Shown here in pieces: positions 43,910-53,313 of a stretch of 60,578 nucleotides of DNA. Source of the stretch: Verrucomicrobiia bacterium (GTDB lineage Bacteria; Verrucomicrobiota; Verrucomicrobiia; Limisphaerales; UBA11358). The notes beneath the pieces are model-generated. The model saw only the letters and a list, made by a program, of their open reading frames with translations. It was not told the DNA's origin and did not search any database. Numbering within the stretch: position 1 is the stretch's first letter; each line of letters begins with the position of its first letter. Both the position numbers and the translations under genes were made by a program. The stretch lies in the NCBI GenBank assembly GCA_031290985.1, contig JARLJW010000075.1, forward strand, positions 1 to 60,578, written 5' to 3'.

Positions 43910-46900
43910 TCATTGGGCAGTCACGTTGTCGAACGCGGAGGTGTTCAGAGCGGTGTTATCATGCGCGCAAACCGCCAGGCCGGCGCGCACACTGGCGGCC
44001 ATGGTTACATTGGTCAAACTAACCTGCGTCCACGTGGTGCCGTTCGGCGAGTGATAGCCGGTGAACGTGTTGCCGGAACGGACGAGCCGCACCCAATACG
44101 GAGCCGCCACGCCGGAGACCCGCGCCACATCCACCGCGCTTGCGCCATTAGAAGTGCGACATTGCATGTCCACGCCGTTGCTGGCGGTCACATAGATGCC
44201 AACATAGGCGGAATTGGTAGCGGCCGAGCCACGAATCATCACGCCGGATTTCGACCAGCCATTGGCGCTGTTGAGCGTCGCCACGCGGGCCGTAAGGGTG
44301 AAGTCATTGGTGATGACTTCACGCGCGTAGTTGAACTGGTCGCTCGTGCCATAGATGTCTGCGCCGCTGCCTTTGACAGTAAACACGCCATTAGTATAGA
44401 CCGCGCTGCCCGCCACGCCTATTGAACCAATGTCCGAGTCCGTCCAGCCCGCCGGCAAGGCACCGTTGCTGGAATTAATGGTGTAGGTGTCACTGGTCAC
44501 GCTGCTGTCGGTGAAGCCGCTTTCATAGGCGATGGCTTTGAGCGTAGCGGTTGCGCTGATGTTCACTGGGCTCGAATAGAGAGTACCTGCCGACTCGCTG
44601 GGCGTGCTGCCGTCTGTTGTGTAACGAATTGAGGCGCCGCCAGTTGTCGTGCCGATGCTCACTGCTTGGGCATTGGTGTAGGTGCCGCCCGCCGGACTGA
44701 ATGACGGCGCGGCAACTTGCGGCAGATTGATGGTATAGGTGGCGCTGGTCACGCTGCTATCCGTCATGCCGCTCTCATAGGCGATGGCCTTGAGTGTGGT
44801 GGTAGAACTGATGTTCACGGGGCTTGAATAAAGCGTGCCCGCCGTTTCGCTGGGCGTGCTGCCGTCCGTGGTGTAGCGAATCGAAGCCCCGCTGTTCGTG
44901 GTGCTGATCGTCACCGTTTGGGCGCTGGTATAGGTGCCGCCCGCCGGGCCGAACGTGGGCGCGGCCACCGGGCCGCCACCTGAACCACTGCCATAAACTT
45001 CAAACTCGTTAATCGTCGGCACATTGGATGCCGAAGTCATATACAACCGGACATAGCGGGCCGATACGGTTGAAAACGTAACGGTCAGGTTGGTGCCGAT
45101 GGTCGTGCCCGTGGCCAGATCGGCGAAAGCGGTGCCGTCGGTCGAAGACTGGATCTTGAAGGCGGTGACACGTTGGAAGGAGATTTCCCTGATGACAACG
45201 CTGCTGTAGCTGGTGGCCGTGCCAAAATCAACCAGCAGCCATTGGTTGGTGGTCTGGCCGGAGGCGGCGGACCAACGGGTGGCGGCGTTGCCATCCACGG
45301 CATTGGATGCGGGATAGGATGCGCTCCAGGTCGTGGAGGCGGTTGCGGTCTGGTTCAACGCCAGATTGTTGGTCGAACCACCGCCGCCGCCGGCGGCGTT
45401 AACCGTGAGACTCATGGTGTTGCTGTGCACCAAGGTGCCGCTGGTGCCGATCACGGTCAGCAGTTGAGTGCCGGTCGGCGTGTTCGCTGCCGTCGTCACC
45501 GTCATGGTGGAGGAGCCAAGCATTGTCACGGAAGCCGGATTGAACGAAGCGGTGGCACCGCCGGGCAGGCCGGCCGTGCTCAAGCCCACGGTGCCCGTGA
45601 AGCCGTTGACGCTGCCGATGTTGACCGTGTAGTTCGTTGCGTTGCCGGCGACGACACTTTGTGATGCCGGCGTCCCGGCGATGGTAAAGTCGGGAGAACC
45701 AGCGCTGGAATAAACCGGCTTCCACCAGTTGCCGGTCAGGACGATGGCGCATTGCATCGTGATGCTGTTGCCGAAGTAGCCGTCGTTGACGTTGATGCCG
45801 CGCGCGGCAATCCACGTCCACATGGTGTTGAGCCAGGTTTGATTGCCAGAATCAATCATCGCACAGAGTCCGAACGGGCTCGTGAATGAATCGTCGGTGT
45901 AAGAAGTGTTCAGGGCCGTGCCGGCCAGATCGTAACCGGGATAAACGTGGTCGGCGTTTCCGCCGCTGGAGCTTTGGATCCACGAATTTATCTTCCGCAT
46001 CTCCGTAAGAATGCCGCTGCTGTTGCGGAGCAGATAATCCGTGGCGAAACGCCACGGCGTGCGGCAGGAGTTGTAGGCATATTCGCCATCGGTCGCCGCC
46101 TCGAGGAAACTTGCCGGTGCGGGCTGGTAGGCGCTGCCGTTCAGCACCACAAAGTCGGGGATCAAACCGGTGTTCGGGCTGTTGTTGTTAAACAGCGTGT
46201 TCACGACGGCATAGGTGTGGGCCATGACGTTCGTCCAGCGCCCGTCGCCCGTCGCCTCATAATAACTCTCCATGTGGTCAAACATGAAATCCGAAGGGCG
46301 CGTCGAGGTGGCGTAGGCAAATCCTTGGGATGTGCCGGTCGTCGCCCAGTCGCCCAGGCGCAAGGTCCACTGGGTCTGGTTCACATCACTTTGCATGAGG
46401 GCGTTGATCATGTTCGTCGCTTCGCTCAAATAATTGATGCTGCCACCGCTGCCCCATTGCTTGTCCGCCAGCAACAGGCTGTAGGCAATATCCATGTCGC
46501 CGTCCGTAGCGGAATCCGCTCCGCCCATGTCAACGAAACTGGTGTTCTGCTGCCAGGCCATCAGGCGGGAGTTGTTTTGGCTGGGATGATCCTTGTAATA
46601 CCAGTACATCCCGTCAAAGTGCGTTTTATCGCCGAAGTAGGCCTCCATCACCATGCCATAACCGTGCGCCTCAGACACCGTGGCCGCGCCGGTGTCGCCC
46701 TGCCCTTCCAGGTTGTAAGCGATGTAATAGCGGGTGGGAGAGCCGCCCGCGGATTTGACGTAGCGCGCGCTGTAAGCACTCCAATAACTTGACACCGTGC
46801 TGTCCATCGCAGCCTGCGTGACATTGTTGGGCTTGATGCCCGCCGCATAAACGACATGTTGCGGGAACGGATAATTCTGCGCCAAAACGGTTTTCGCCGC

Positions 46901-46945
46901 GAAAATGGCGGCGATTAACAACCATTGAGCAACTTTGGTTTTCAT
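43910..46945 (-). CDS. Multidomain glycoside hydrolase family 8 protein
   Basis: 1011 residues with a signal peptide (MKTKVAQWLLIAAIFAAKTV). Residues 25-410 are a GH8 domain, a family that hydrolyses beta-1,4-linked glucan, xylan or chitosan. The general acid is Glu92 in TVSEAHGYGMVM, and the catalytic Asp region is SATDGDMDIAY (148-153). Then come an Ig-like domain (about 415-515), an F5/8 type C carbohydrate-binding domain (about 528-653), two CHB_HEX-type beta repeats (658-738 and 742-822, each with GASIRYTTDGSTPSE) and a C-terminal beta-sandwich domain (832-1011). The start is the ATG at 46945. It follows the large toroid protein gene after 82 bp, in which a strong hairpin lies. Confidence 0.85.
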   Translation of the reverse strand: MKTKVAQWLLIAAIFAAKTVLAQNYPFPQHVVYAAGIKPNNVTQAAMDSTVSSYWSAYSARYVKSAGGSPTRYYIAYNLEGQGDTGAATVSEAHGYGMVMEAYFGDKTHFDGMYWYYKDHPSQNNSRLMAWQQNTSFVDMGGADSATDGDMDIAYSLLLADKQWGSGGSINYLSEATNMINALMQSDVNQTQWTLRLGDWATTGTSQGFAYATSTRPSDFMFDHMESYYEATGDGRWTNVMAHTYAVVNTLFNNNSPNTGLIPDFVVLNGSAYQPAPASFLEAATDGEYAYNSCRTPWRFATDYLLRNSSGILTEMRKINSWIQSSSGGNADHVYPGYDLAGTALNTSYTDDSFTSPFGLCAMIDSGNQTWLNTMWTWIAARGINVNDGYFGNSITMQCAIVLTGNWWKPVYSSAGSPDFTIAGTPASQSVVAGNATNYTVNIGSVNGFTGTVGLSTAGLPGGATASFNPASVTMLGSSTMTVTTAANTPTGTQLLTVIGTSGTLVHSNTMSLTVNAAGGGGGSTNNLALNQTATASTTWSASYPASNAVDGNAATRWSAASGQTTNQWLLVDFGTATSYSSVVIREISFQRVTAFKIQSSTDGTAFADLATGTTIGTNLTVTFSTVSARYVRLYMTSASNVPTINEFEVYGSGSGGGPVAAPTFGPAGGTYTSAQTVTISTTNSGASIRYTTDGSTPSETAGTLYSSPVNISSTTTLKAIAYESGMTDSSVTSATYTINLPQVAAPSFSPAGGTYTNAQAVSIGTTTGGASIRYTTDGSTPSESAGTLYSSPVNISATATLKAIAYESGFTDSSVTSDTYTINSSNGALPAGWTDSDIGSIGVAGSAVYTNGVFTVKGSGADIYGTSDQFNYAREVITNDFTLTARVATLNSANGWSKSGVMIRGSAATNSAYVGIYVTASNGVDMQCRTSNGASAVDVARVSGVAAPYWVRLVRSGNTFTGYHSPNGTTWTQVSLTNVTMAASVRAGLAVCAHDNTALNTSAFDNVTAQ

Positions 46946-46988
46946 GTTTTTCCAATTCCTGTTTTGTTTGTTTGGGTGGGTGTGCTGG

Positions 46989-47019
46989 AAACGGGCGGGG
47001 CATCAAGACCCGCCCGTTT
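46989..47019 (-). terminator. Hairpin between the large toroid gene and the GH8 gene
   Basis: A perfect 11-bp stem, AAACGGGCGGG (46989-46999) / CCCGCCCGTTT (47009-47019), with a 9-base loop, 9 bp past the stop of the upstream gene. Only three T follow on the minus strand, so it may be a weak terminator or a processing/attenuation site that sets the ratio of the two products. Confidence 0.6.
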
Positions 47020-47027
47020 CTTGGAGA

Positions 47028-50000
47028 TCAGTGCCCGATAAAGCGGACTTCCTTGACGATCCAGTGGTAGGAGGTGTCGGTCGTCCGGACCTGTCCGACC
47101 ACGCGGGCGCCGAGTTTGCCGCTGACGGCCGTGCCGGAGAAGGAGTAGGTCTGCCCGCTGGCGGCGCTGCTATTGGGATACGTCGGGCTGATGGTCCAGC
47201 CGGAATCGACCCAGGTGGAACCATCGGTGCTGAACTGCAGTTTGCAGTTGGCCGTCAGGAAGCCGTCCCCGCCGCCGGTCACAGTGCCGTTGATGAAGTT
47301 GGCTGCGGAGATGGTCTTGGCGGTGCTCCAGACCACGCCGGCCCCTTCCCACGCATTCACCGCATCGCCGGCGGAATCGATGTCCACATCGGCCGTCAGG
47401 TTGTTGTCATTCAATCCGGCCTGCGCCGTCCGATTGCTGTTGGCAGTAGCGGAGGTGTTGGCTTTCCAGCCATAGGCCGTCCCGCCGGGGGCGATGTTGC
47501 TGTCACTGCCGCCGGCTGCATTCACGATGAAAGTGACGGTGTTGCTATGGGTCAAACTTCCGCTGGTACCAATGACGGTCAAGGTGTTGGTGCCTGCAGG
47601 CGTATTGGTCGTGGTCGTCACCGTTAACGTCGATGCGCCTGAAGTGCTCACCGAGGTGGGATTGAAACTGCCGCCCGCCCCGCTGGGCAAACCCGTTACG
47701 GTGAAGGTTACCGTGCCTGTGAACCCGTTCAGGGCGCTGATGGTGGTCGTGTAATTTGTGCCGCCACCCGCCGTCACGGTCCGTGAACTAGGCGACGTGG
47801 CAATTGTGAAGTCCACAACTGGAATCAGGCTGAACGCCGTGCTGATGGTGTGGTTGGCCTGCACGTTGTTAAAGGTGTAGCTGGTCACCGCCCCGGCATT
47901 GGTGCCGTCCACGGTCACCGTTGAAACTTGGTAACCGGAGTTGGGCGCGATGGTGAAGCCTTGGTTGGCCCCTTGGTTCACGAGCACATTGCCTGATGGG
48001 CTGATGGAGCCGTTGGCCCCCGCGCTGGCGGCAATCGTGAAGTTCGGCGCCCCGCCGCTGCTATACACTTCAAACTCATTAATCGTGGGCACGTTCGATG
48101 CCGAGACAACTAACAGCCGGACGTAGCGGGCGTTCACGGCGGTAAAGGGGACGGTCAAAGCCGCACCGATGGTCGTGCCGGAGGCGAGGTCGGTGAAGGT
48201 CGTGCCGTCCGTGGACGATTGGATCTTGAAGGACGTGACCCGCTGGAAGGAGATTTCCTTGATGACGACGGAGTCATAGGTGGTGGCGGAGCCGAAATCC
48301 ACAAGCAGCCACTGATTGTTCGTCTGACCTGAAGCCGCCGACCAGCGGGTGGATGTGTTGCCATCCACGGCATTAGAGGCGGCATAGGACGCGCTCCAGG
48401 TCGTGGAGGCGGTCGCCGTCTGGTTCAACGCCAGATTGTTCGTCGAACCGCCGCCGCCACCGGCGGCCTGAACCACCAAGCTTGCCGTGGTGCTGTGCAA
48501 CAAGCCGCCACTCGCACCGGTGATGGTTACTGTGTTGGCGCCAACTGGCGTGTTGGTCGAGGTGGTGACCGTCATCGTCGAGGAACCAAGCATGCTCACT
48601 GAGGTGGGATTAAAACTCGCGCTCGCCCCTGTCGGCAGTCCTGCTGCGCTGAAGGTGACGGTGCCGCCGAAGCCGTTGATGTTCCCGACGTTCACCGTGT
48701 AATTGGTGCCGCCACCGGCGACGACGCTTTGTGATGACGGTGAGGCGGCGATGGAGAAGTCATTGAACGACAGCGTGACGGTCGTCGTGTTCGTCAAAGC
48801 TCCGCTGACGCCGGTGATGGTCAGCGGGTAATCACCCTCCGGCGTGTTTGTGGCCGTGGTGATGCTCAGCGTGGACGAACCCCCACCACCGGTGATGGTC
48901 GCCGGGCTGAAACTGCCGCTGACATGCGCCGGCAGCCCGCTGACACTGAGCGCCACCGTGCCGCTAAAGCCATTGAGGCTGCCCACCGTCACGGAGTAGC
49001 TCGTGTTGCCGCCAATGACAATGTTTTGCGAGGATGGTGTCGCGGAGATCGAGAAGCCGGGCACGGCGAGATTGGTGATCACCAAAGTGACTGGTGCCGT
49101 GCGCGTGATGCCGCTGCCCGTGCCGCTGATGGTGGCGGCATAAATGCCATTGGCCGCGGAACCGGAGGCGGCGAGAGTGAGCGTCGAGTTCGGTGGGCTG
49201 CTAAAGCTGGCCGTCACCCCGCCGGGCAATCCGCTCATGCTGAGGGTGACGCCGCCGGCGGCGAACCCGGCAAGCGCATTGACGGTGACCGGAAAATTTG
49301 AGGAGCTGCCGGACACTAGGTTTTCCACCCATGGCGTGGTCAGGGAAAAATCCGCGGTGTCGGTGTTGCTGGCAAAAAATCCACGCGCCCGGGCGTTCTT
49401 CATCCACAGGATTTGCGCGTCATAGATGGGCGTGCTGCCCTGCGAGCCCTGTGTGATGTCGGCATTGGCCATGGTGGCGAAGATTTGCGGGTCGTAGGCG
49501 ACCACCGGCATCCATTGCGAATATATATAGTTCCGTGTGGTGCTCGTGTCACCGTTGACCCATTCCGCAAACGTGTAGCTCGTGCCCGCCTGATAAATGA
49601 TGTAGCGCAGGGTTTCAGCGAACGGTCGCAAGAGCGGCTGCGTCAGGCCGTATTTGCCCGCGACGTACGCGCGGCTCAGGCCGCCCATGTCGTAGGCCGC
49701 ATGACCGTTCATCTCTTCATTGCCGCCCGCATGGCTGGGGGCGTATTGCCAGACGTAACAGGGCTGGCCGCCGCCGGTGGTGTTCTGCCATTCGCTTTGG
49801 AACCAGCTCACCGAGGCCGAGACGATCGCATCGTACTGCGCCACCTTGCCCGGATTATCACCGAGGATGGCATGGCATTCCGAGAGCCGCTGCCAGGCGT
49901 TGATGAACATCATCTGCCGGTTCCAGGCCGTGGTGCTCTGGCCGAAAGCCGCGAAGGCCGAAGCCACCACGGTGCTGTCCTTGATCCGCAGGGTGGCCGG

Positions 50001-50600
50001 GTCGATAAACCACGGCGTGAAGTAATGGTCCTCGCTGTACTCCAGTTGGGTGACGTAATTCGTCGCCCGTTGATAATACGTCACGCCGTAACCGTTCGGA
50101 TTGCCGTCGGGCACCGCCGCATTCCAAAGCGACGGCGTCTGCAAAATAAGTTTCGCGCAATATGCGATGTGGCCGGCGATGTCATTGTTCTCACAGCCAG
50201 CATAACCGCCGGAGGTGCCGGCGGGCTTGGTGAGCCAGACGGGCTCGACATTGCCGGTCCACATCACGCGGCGGTCGGTGTAGTCATTGCGCAGCGAGAT
50301 GAACGCGTCGGCGAAAGAAATCATCTCATTGAGGATGACGGGGTCGTTGGTCACTTCGTACATCAGGCCGAGGGATTCGCAGTCCATGCCGGCAGTGCCG
50401 TCAGCCAGATTGTTGTCGTAGGTGTTGGCGGTGGGCGGCGTACGGCCGGCCATGAAGGTCTCGTAGGAGCTGATCTCCGTGGCGGTGACGGCACCGGACA
50501 GGCTCTGCACAGTCATGGCGGCGCGGGCAGGCGCGGGCAGGAGACCCAGCAGGGCGGCCAGGAACATTATTGAGGATAATGCAGTGAATGACCTTTTCAT
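47028..50600 (-). CDS. Multidomain secreted alpha/alpha-toroid enzyme with Ig-like and F5/8 type C domains
   Basis: 1190 residues from the ATG at 50600, which opens on a signal peptide (MKRSFTALSSIMFLAALLGL). Residues about 28-415 are a toroid domain paralogous to the protein at 41396-43174 (GMDCESLGLMYEVTNDPVIL, GYAGCENNDIAGH, NGHAAYDMGGLSRAYVAGKYG). Then come three or four Ig-like repeats (SSQNIVIGGNTSYSVTVGSL, SGLPAHVSGSFSPATITGG) to about 715, an F5/8 type C domain (about 720-847), a Gly/Ser repeat module (ANGSISPSGNVLVNQG) to about 925, another Ig-like domain, and a second discoidin-like domain to the end (SFSGTAVSGKLGARVVGQ). It probably degrades and binds an acidic or cellulose-like polysaccharide; the family is not certain. 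The CRCCCG-TT-CGGGYG box site C lies 108 bp upstream. Confidence 0.72.
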   Translation of the reverse strand: MKRSFTALSSIMFLAALLGLLPAPARAAMTVQSLSGAVTATEISSYETFMAGRTPPTANTYDNNLADGTAGMDCESLGLMYEVTNDPVILNEMISFADAFISLRNDYTDRRVMWTGNVEPVWLTKPAGTSGGYAGCENNDIAGHIAYCAKLILQTPSLWNAAVPDGNPNGYGVTYYQRATNYVTQLEYSEDHYFTPWFIDPATLRIKDSTVVASAFAAFGQSTTAWNRQMMFINAWQRLSECHAILGDNPGKVAQYDAIVSASVSWFQSEWQNTTGGGQPCYVWQYAPSHAGGNEEMNGHAAYDMGGLSRAYVAGKYGLTQPLLRPFAETLRYIIYQAGTSYTFAEWVNGDTSTTRNYIYSQWMPVVAYDPQIFATMANADITQGSQGSTPIYDAQILWMKNARARGFFASNTDTADFSLTTPWVENLVSGSSSNFPVTVNALAGFAAGGVTLSMSGLPGGVTASFSSPPNSTLTLAASGSAANGIYAATISGTGSGITRTAPVTLVITNLAVPGFSISATPSSQNIVIGGNTSYSVTVGSLNGFSGTVALSVSGLPAHVSGSFSPATITGGGGSSTLSITTATNTPEGDYPLTITGVSGALTNTTTVTLSFNDFSIAASPSSQSVVAGGGTNYTVNVGNINGFGGTVTFSAAGLPTGASASFNPTSVSMLGSSTMTVTTSTNTPVGANTVTITGASGGLLHSTTASLVVQAAGGGGGSTNNLALNQTATASTTWSASYAASNAVDGNTSTRWSAASGQTNNQWLLVDFGSATTYDSVVIKEISFQRVTSFKIQSSTDGTTFTDLASGTTIGAALTVPFTAVNARYVRLLVVSASNVPTINEFEVYSSGGAPNFTIAASAGANGSISPSGNVLVNQGANQGFTIAPNSGYQVSTVTVDGTNAGAVTSYTFNNVQANHTISTAFSLIPVVDFTIATSPSSRTVTAGGGTNYTTTISALNGFTGTVTFTVTGLPSGAGGSFNPTSVSTSGASTLTVTTTTNTPAGTNTLTVIGTSGSLTHSNTVTFIVNAAGGSDSNIAPGGTAYGWKANTSATANSNRTAQAGLNDNNLTADVDIDSAGDAVNAWEGAGVVWSTAKTISAANFINGTVTGGGDGFLTANCKLQFSTDGSTWVDSGWTISPTYPNSSAASGQTYSFSGTAVSGKLGARVVGQVRTTDTSYHWIVKEVRFIGH

Positions 50601-50708
50601 ATTTGTCGTGGGATGTGGTTTGCCGGAAGCAAGCAAGACGAGGCATGCGCGTTCCCAGCGGTGGTTTGTGGTTCAACCTACTTCTATCCAGACAAACCCC
50701 GGACGACA

Positions 50709-50728
50709 ATCGCCCGTTCGGGTGGGAG
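50709..50728. promoter_or_regulatory. CRCCCG-TT-CGGGYG box, site C
   Basis: ATCGCCCGTTCGGGTGGGAG, identical over 20 bases to site A. It lies 108 bp upstream of the large toroid enzyme ATG and beyond the fucP-type gene's terminators. Confidence 0.72.
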
Positions 50729-50754
50729 ATGGGTCACTCCAATCAGGCAACGAA

Positions 50755-50777
50755 AGCCGGGCGGAGAACGCCCGGCT
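50755..50777 (-). terminator. Second terminator-like hairpin after the sugar transporter gene
   Basis: A perfect 9-bp stem, AGCCGGGCG / CGCCCGGCT, with a 5-base loop, followed by TTTCG on the minus strand. It sits just outside the fucP-type gene's first hairpin and upstream of box site C. Confidence 0.6.
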
Positions 50778-50799
50778 CAAAGCGCTCGCATCACGAAAA

Positions 50800-50831
50800 G
50801 ACGCCTCAAACGCAAGTGGCGCTGAGGCGTC
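50800..50831 (-). terminator. Terminator hairpin of the sugar transporter gene
   Basis: A perfect 9-bp stem, GACGCCTCA / TGAGGCGTC, with a 14-base loop, followed by TTTT on the minus strand, about 33 bp past the transporter stop at 50864. Confidence 0.7.
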
Positions 50832-50863
50832 CGTGACGACAGTGAAGAATTATGCGGCTGATT

Positions 50864-52348
50864 TTAGCTGGCTAAATCTTTGCGACCGATCTTGTGGCCG
50901 ATGGCGCCGTAGAAGGCGACATAGGCATACGCAATCAACGGCACGATGAACGACAACTGCAAATTTCCGGTAACGTCCGCAATCTTCCCCTGCAACGGCG
51001 GCAGCACCGCCCCGCCCAAAATCGCCATCACCAACAGCGACGACACCTGGCTCTTATAAATCCCCGTTCCTTCCAGCGCCAGGCTGAACGTATTCGACCA
51101 CCCGATCGACGTGAACAATCCAATCGCCACCACGCACCACATCGCGACCGGTCCGCCCACCAAGATCGCCGTCAGCAGCAATGCGCAGACCGTCGATGAG
51201 AAGATCAACAGCGTCCGCCCCGCCTGCGCCCGGCCAAATTGGAACAGCAGCCAGCACAACCCGATGAACGGCAGGTAAATCTTAAACACCGACCAATTCT
51301 CCTTAAACCGGTCCTGCCACTGGCTCAGCAGCGAACTCGCGTCGCTGCTCTGCATCGCGTCCAGCGGTGCGCTCTTCGCCACCCACAACAGCAGGTACGC
51401 CAGCAACGGAATGACGATCAGCAGGATCTGCTTGTTTGCTTTCTTCATCTCGCTCAATTCCACCGCCCCCATGAATCGCCCGATCATCAGCCCGCCCCAG
51501 TAGATCGCCACGTACTTGCTCGCGTCCACCGCCGACAACCCCGCCACCGTCTTCTGCCCCAGAAAGTTGATGATCGCACTCCCCACCGACACTTCCCCGC
51601 CCACGTACATGAAGATCGCCACCACCCCCAGCACCACATGCGGATACTTTAGAGCGCCCGCCCCCGCCTCGATCCTGCCTTCTCCGATGTGCGGCAGGTG
51701 GATGAAGAAGAATATCCCCGCCAACACCAGAAAGATGATACAGAACGCCAGATAAGGCACTTTCACCGAATCCGCCCCGTGCGCTCCCGTCTTCGCAAAA
51801 TATTGAAAGATCAAGTAGCCGCCGATGAGCGGCCCAATCGTCGTCCCGATGGAGTTGAACCCCTGGGCCAGGTTCAACCGGCTGGACGCCGTCCTTTCCG
51901 GACCCAAGATGGTCACATACGGGTTGGCCGCGATCTGGAGCATCGCAAAGCCAAGACCCACAATGAACAGCGCCGCCAGGAACATCGGATAGGACATCGC
52001 GTTGGCCGCCGGCCAGAATAACGCGCTCCCCGTCGCGGAGATCAACAGCCCGATGACCACGCCGTTCTTGTACCCGATCTTCGCAATCGGGTCCCCGGTC
52101 GTCGCCGAAATGATGAAATAAATCAGCGAACCGGTAAAGTACGCCCCGAAGAACGCCAGTTGCACGAACATCGCATGGTAATAATCCAGCGTGAATGCCT
52201 CCTTAAACCGCGGGATCAAGATGTCGTTGAAAACCGTCATGAACCCCCACAGGAAAAACAGCGAGGTCATGATCGCAAACGACCCGCGATACGAACCGTT
52301 GCCCGTGGTGGAAGTGCTGTTTCTGGTTGGTGCGGCAATGCTGGCCAT
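50864..52348 (-). CDS. MFS sugar:H+ symporter, FucP family
   Basis: 494 residues with about 12 transmembrane helices, the length expected for FucP-type transporters (430-500). The family signature is seen near the N-terminus (FFLWGFMTVFNDILIPRFK) and in the loops (GLGFAMLQIAANPYVTILGP and SRLNLAQGFNSIGTTIGP), which contain the conserved Asn/Gln that bind sugar and the proton-coupled Asp/Glu. The substrate may be L-fucose, glucose, galactose or another monosaccharide; sequence does not decide. It starts at ATG 52348 and is closed by tandem hairpins. It lies next to the polysaccharide-degrading genes and so may import products of that pathway, though it is on its own transcript. Confidence 0.9.
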   Translation of the reverse strand: MASIAAPTRNSTSTTGNGSYRGSFAIMTSLFFLWGFMTVFNDILIPRFKEAFTLDYYHAMFVQLAFFGAYFTGSLIYFIISATTGDPIAKIGYKNGVVIGLLISATGSALFWPAANAMSYPMFLAALFIVGLGFAMLQIAANPYVTILGPERTASSRLNLAQGFNSIGTTIGPLIGGYLIFQYFAKTGAHGADSVKVPYLAFCIIFLVLAGIFFFIHLPHIGEGRIEAGAGALKYPHVVLGVVAIFMYVGGEVSVGSAIINFLGQKTVAGLSAVDASKYVAIYWGGLMIGRFMGAVELSEMKKANKQILLIVIPLLAYLLLWVAKSAPLDAMQSSDASSLLSQWQDRFKENWSVFKIYLPFIGLCWLLFQFGRAQAGRTLLIFSSTVCALLLTAILVGGPVAMWCVVAIGLFTSIGWSNTFSLALEGTGIYKSQVSSLLVMAILGGAVLPPLQGKIADVTGNLQLSFIVPLIAYAYVAFYGAIGHKIGRKDLAS

Positions 52349-53313
52349 ATTTAGTGTTAGATTGACGTGGAATCTGTGGCCCGACGGCGGGCAGGTTCCG
52401 TTATTATTTTGTGCGTGCCATCTTTTACCAGATCAGAATGTAAAAACCAAATCTGATTTGGCAGCCGGCCCGGCGGCAACATTTTGCCGCGAGCCAACAA
52501 GGCTGAACGGAAGATTGAGGCCGGTCAGCCCGGCACCGGGCTCCGTGTCTCATGTTTTTGGTGTTTATTGGATGTCAAATCAGCCCGATTCCAGCCTGCT
52601 TTCATTCGCATTCCAGTCATTTTCGTTTTCAGTGTGTTTCATCGTTAAAAATTTTAAGTCGAATTTGGCCGGATTTGGTTGGAAACTCCCCGACCGGCGT
52701 GGCCCGATAATTTTCAAAACCGTTGATCTCCAAGACGCTGGCGCGTTGACGGGTGCGACGGGTGCCAAATGTGTCCGTTTTGCGTAATTAAAATCTTGTG
52801 AAAAGGCTAATGAAAACGCAAAAATCCGATGCCGGACGGGCAACCAAATTAAGGTAAATTATACTAGGTTAAACCTCGAATTTTCAGCCTCTGGTCGATG
52901 GTCGATCCGGGTCGATCCGGGTTAATCCGACCAAAGAATTTAAAAAAAATCATGGAACTGACCCAGCGAGGGAAAAGTACCGGCGGGCTGCCATCGGCCT
53001 TTGGGGCACCATGGCGTGAGGGACGAGTTGCCAGCAGCTTCGCCCGGCTCGGTCGTCCGACCGGACCGGTGGCCCCGGCAAGCCGGCCAGCCCCCAGGAA
53101 ATTCCAGCGAAGCACATCAAAAGCCAAGTTTTTTGGAAAAACTATTTTGGGCCACGGTTGCACCCGCAGATGGGCCGCCCGCGTTCCTGCGGGCGGCGGG
53201 ACCGGGGAAAATAGCTTACACGAATCGTTTACAGCGAAAAGCCGCCGGCCGGCTCCGGGCGCTTTTGGTTTCTGCTTGAGAACGGGACGGTTTGCGTTAG
53301 TGTTCTTTTTCAT
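52349..53313. other. Intergenic region rich in dispersed repeats
   Basis: 965 bp without a credible gene. It holds a hairpin AGCCCGG-CA-CCGGGCT at 52527-52542, a 24-bp element at 52802-52825 that recurs at 60329-60352, a TCCGGGTTAATCCGACC element at about 52915-52950 that recurs near 60162-60204, and a hairpin CCGCCCGC / GCGGGCGG at 53175-53196. The promoters of the sugar transporter and of the receiver-kinase gene must lie here. Confidence 0.55.

Noticed and set aside
52864..53313. 149-residue open frame on the minus strand
   Set aside because: Covers repeat elements and hairpins in a gap; Pro/Arg/Lys-rich with no domain, and lies where the promoter of the receiver-kinase gene should be.
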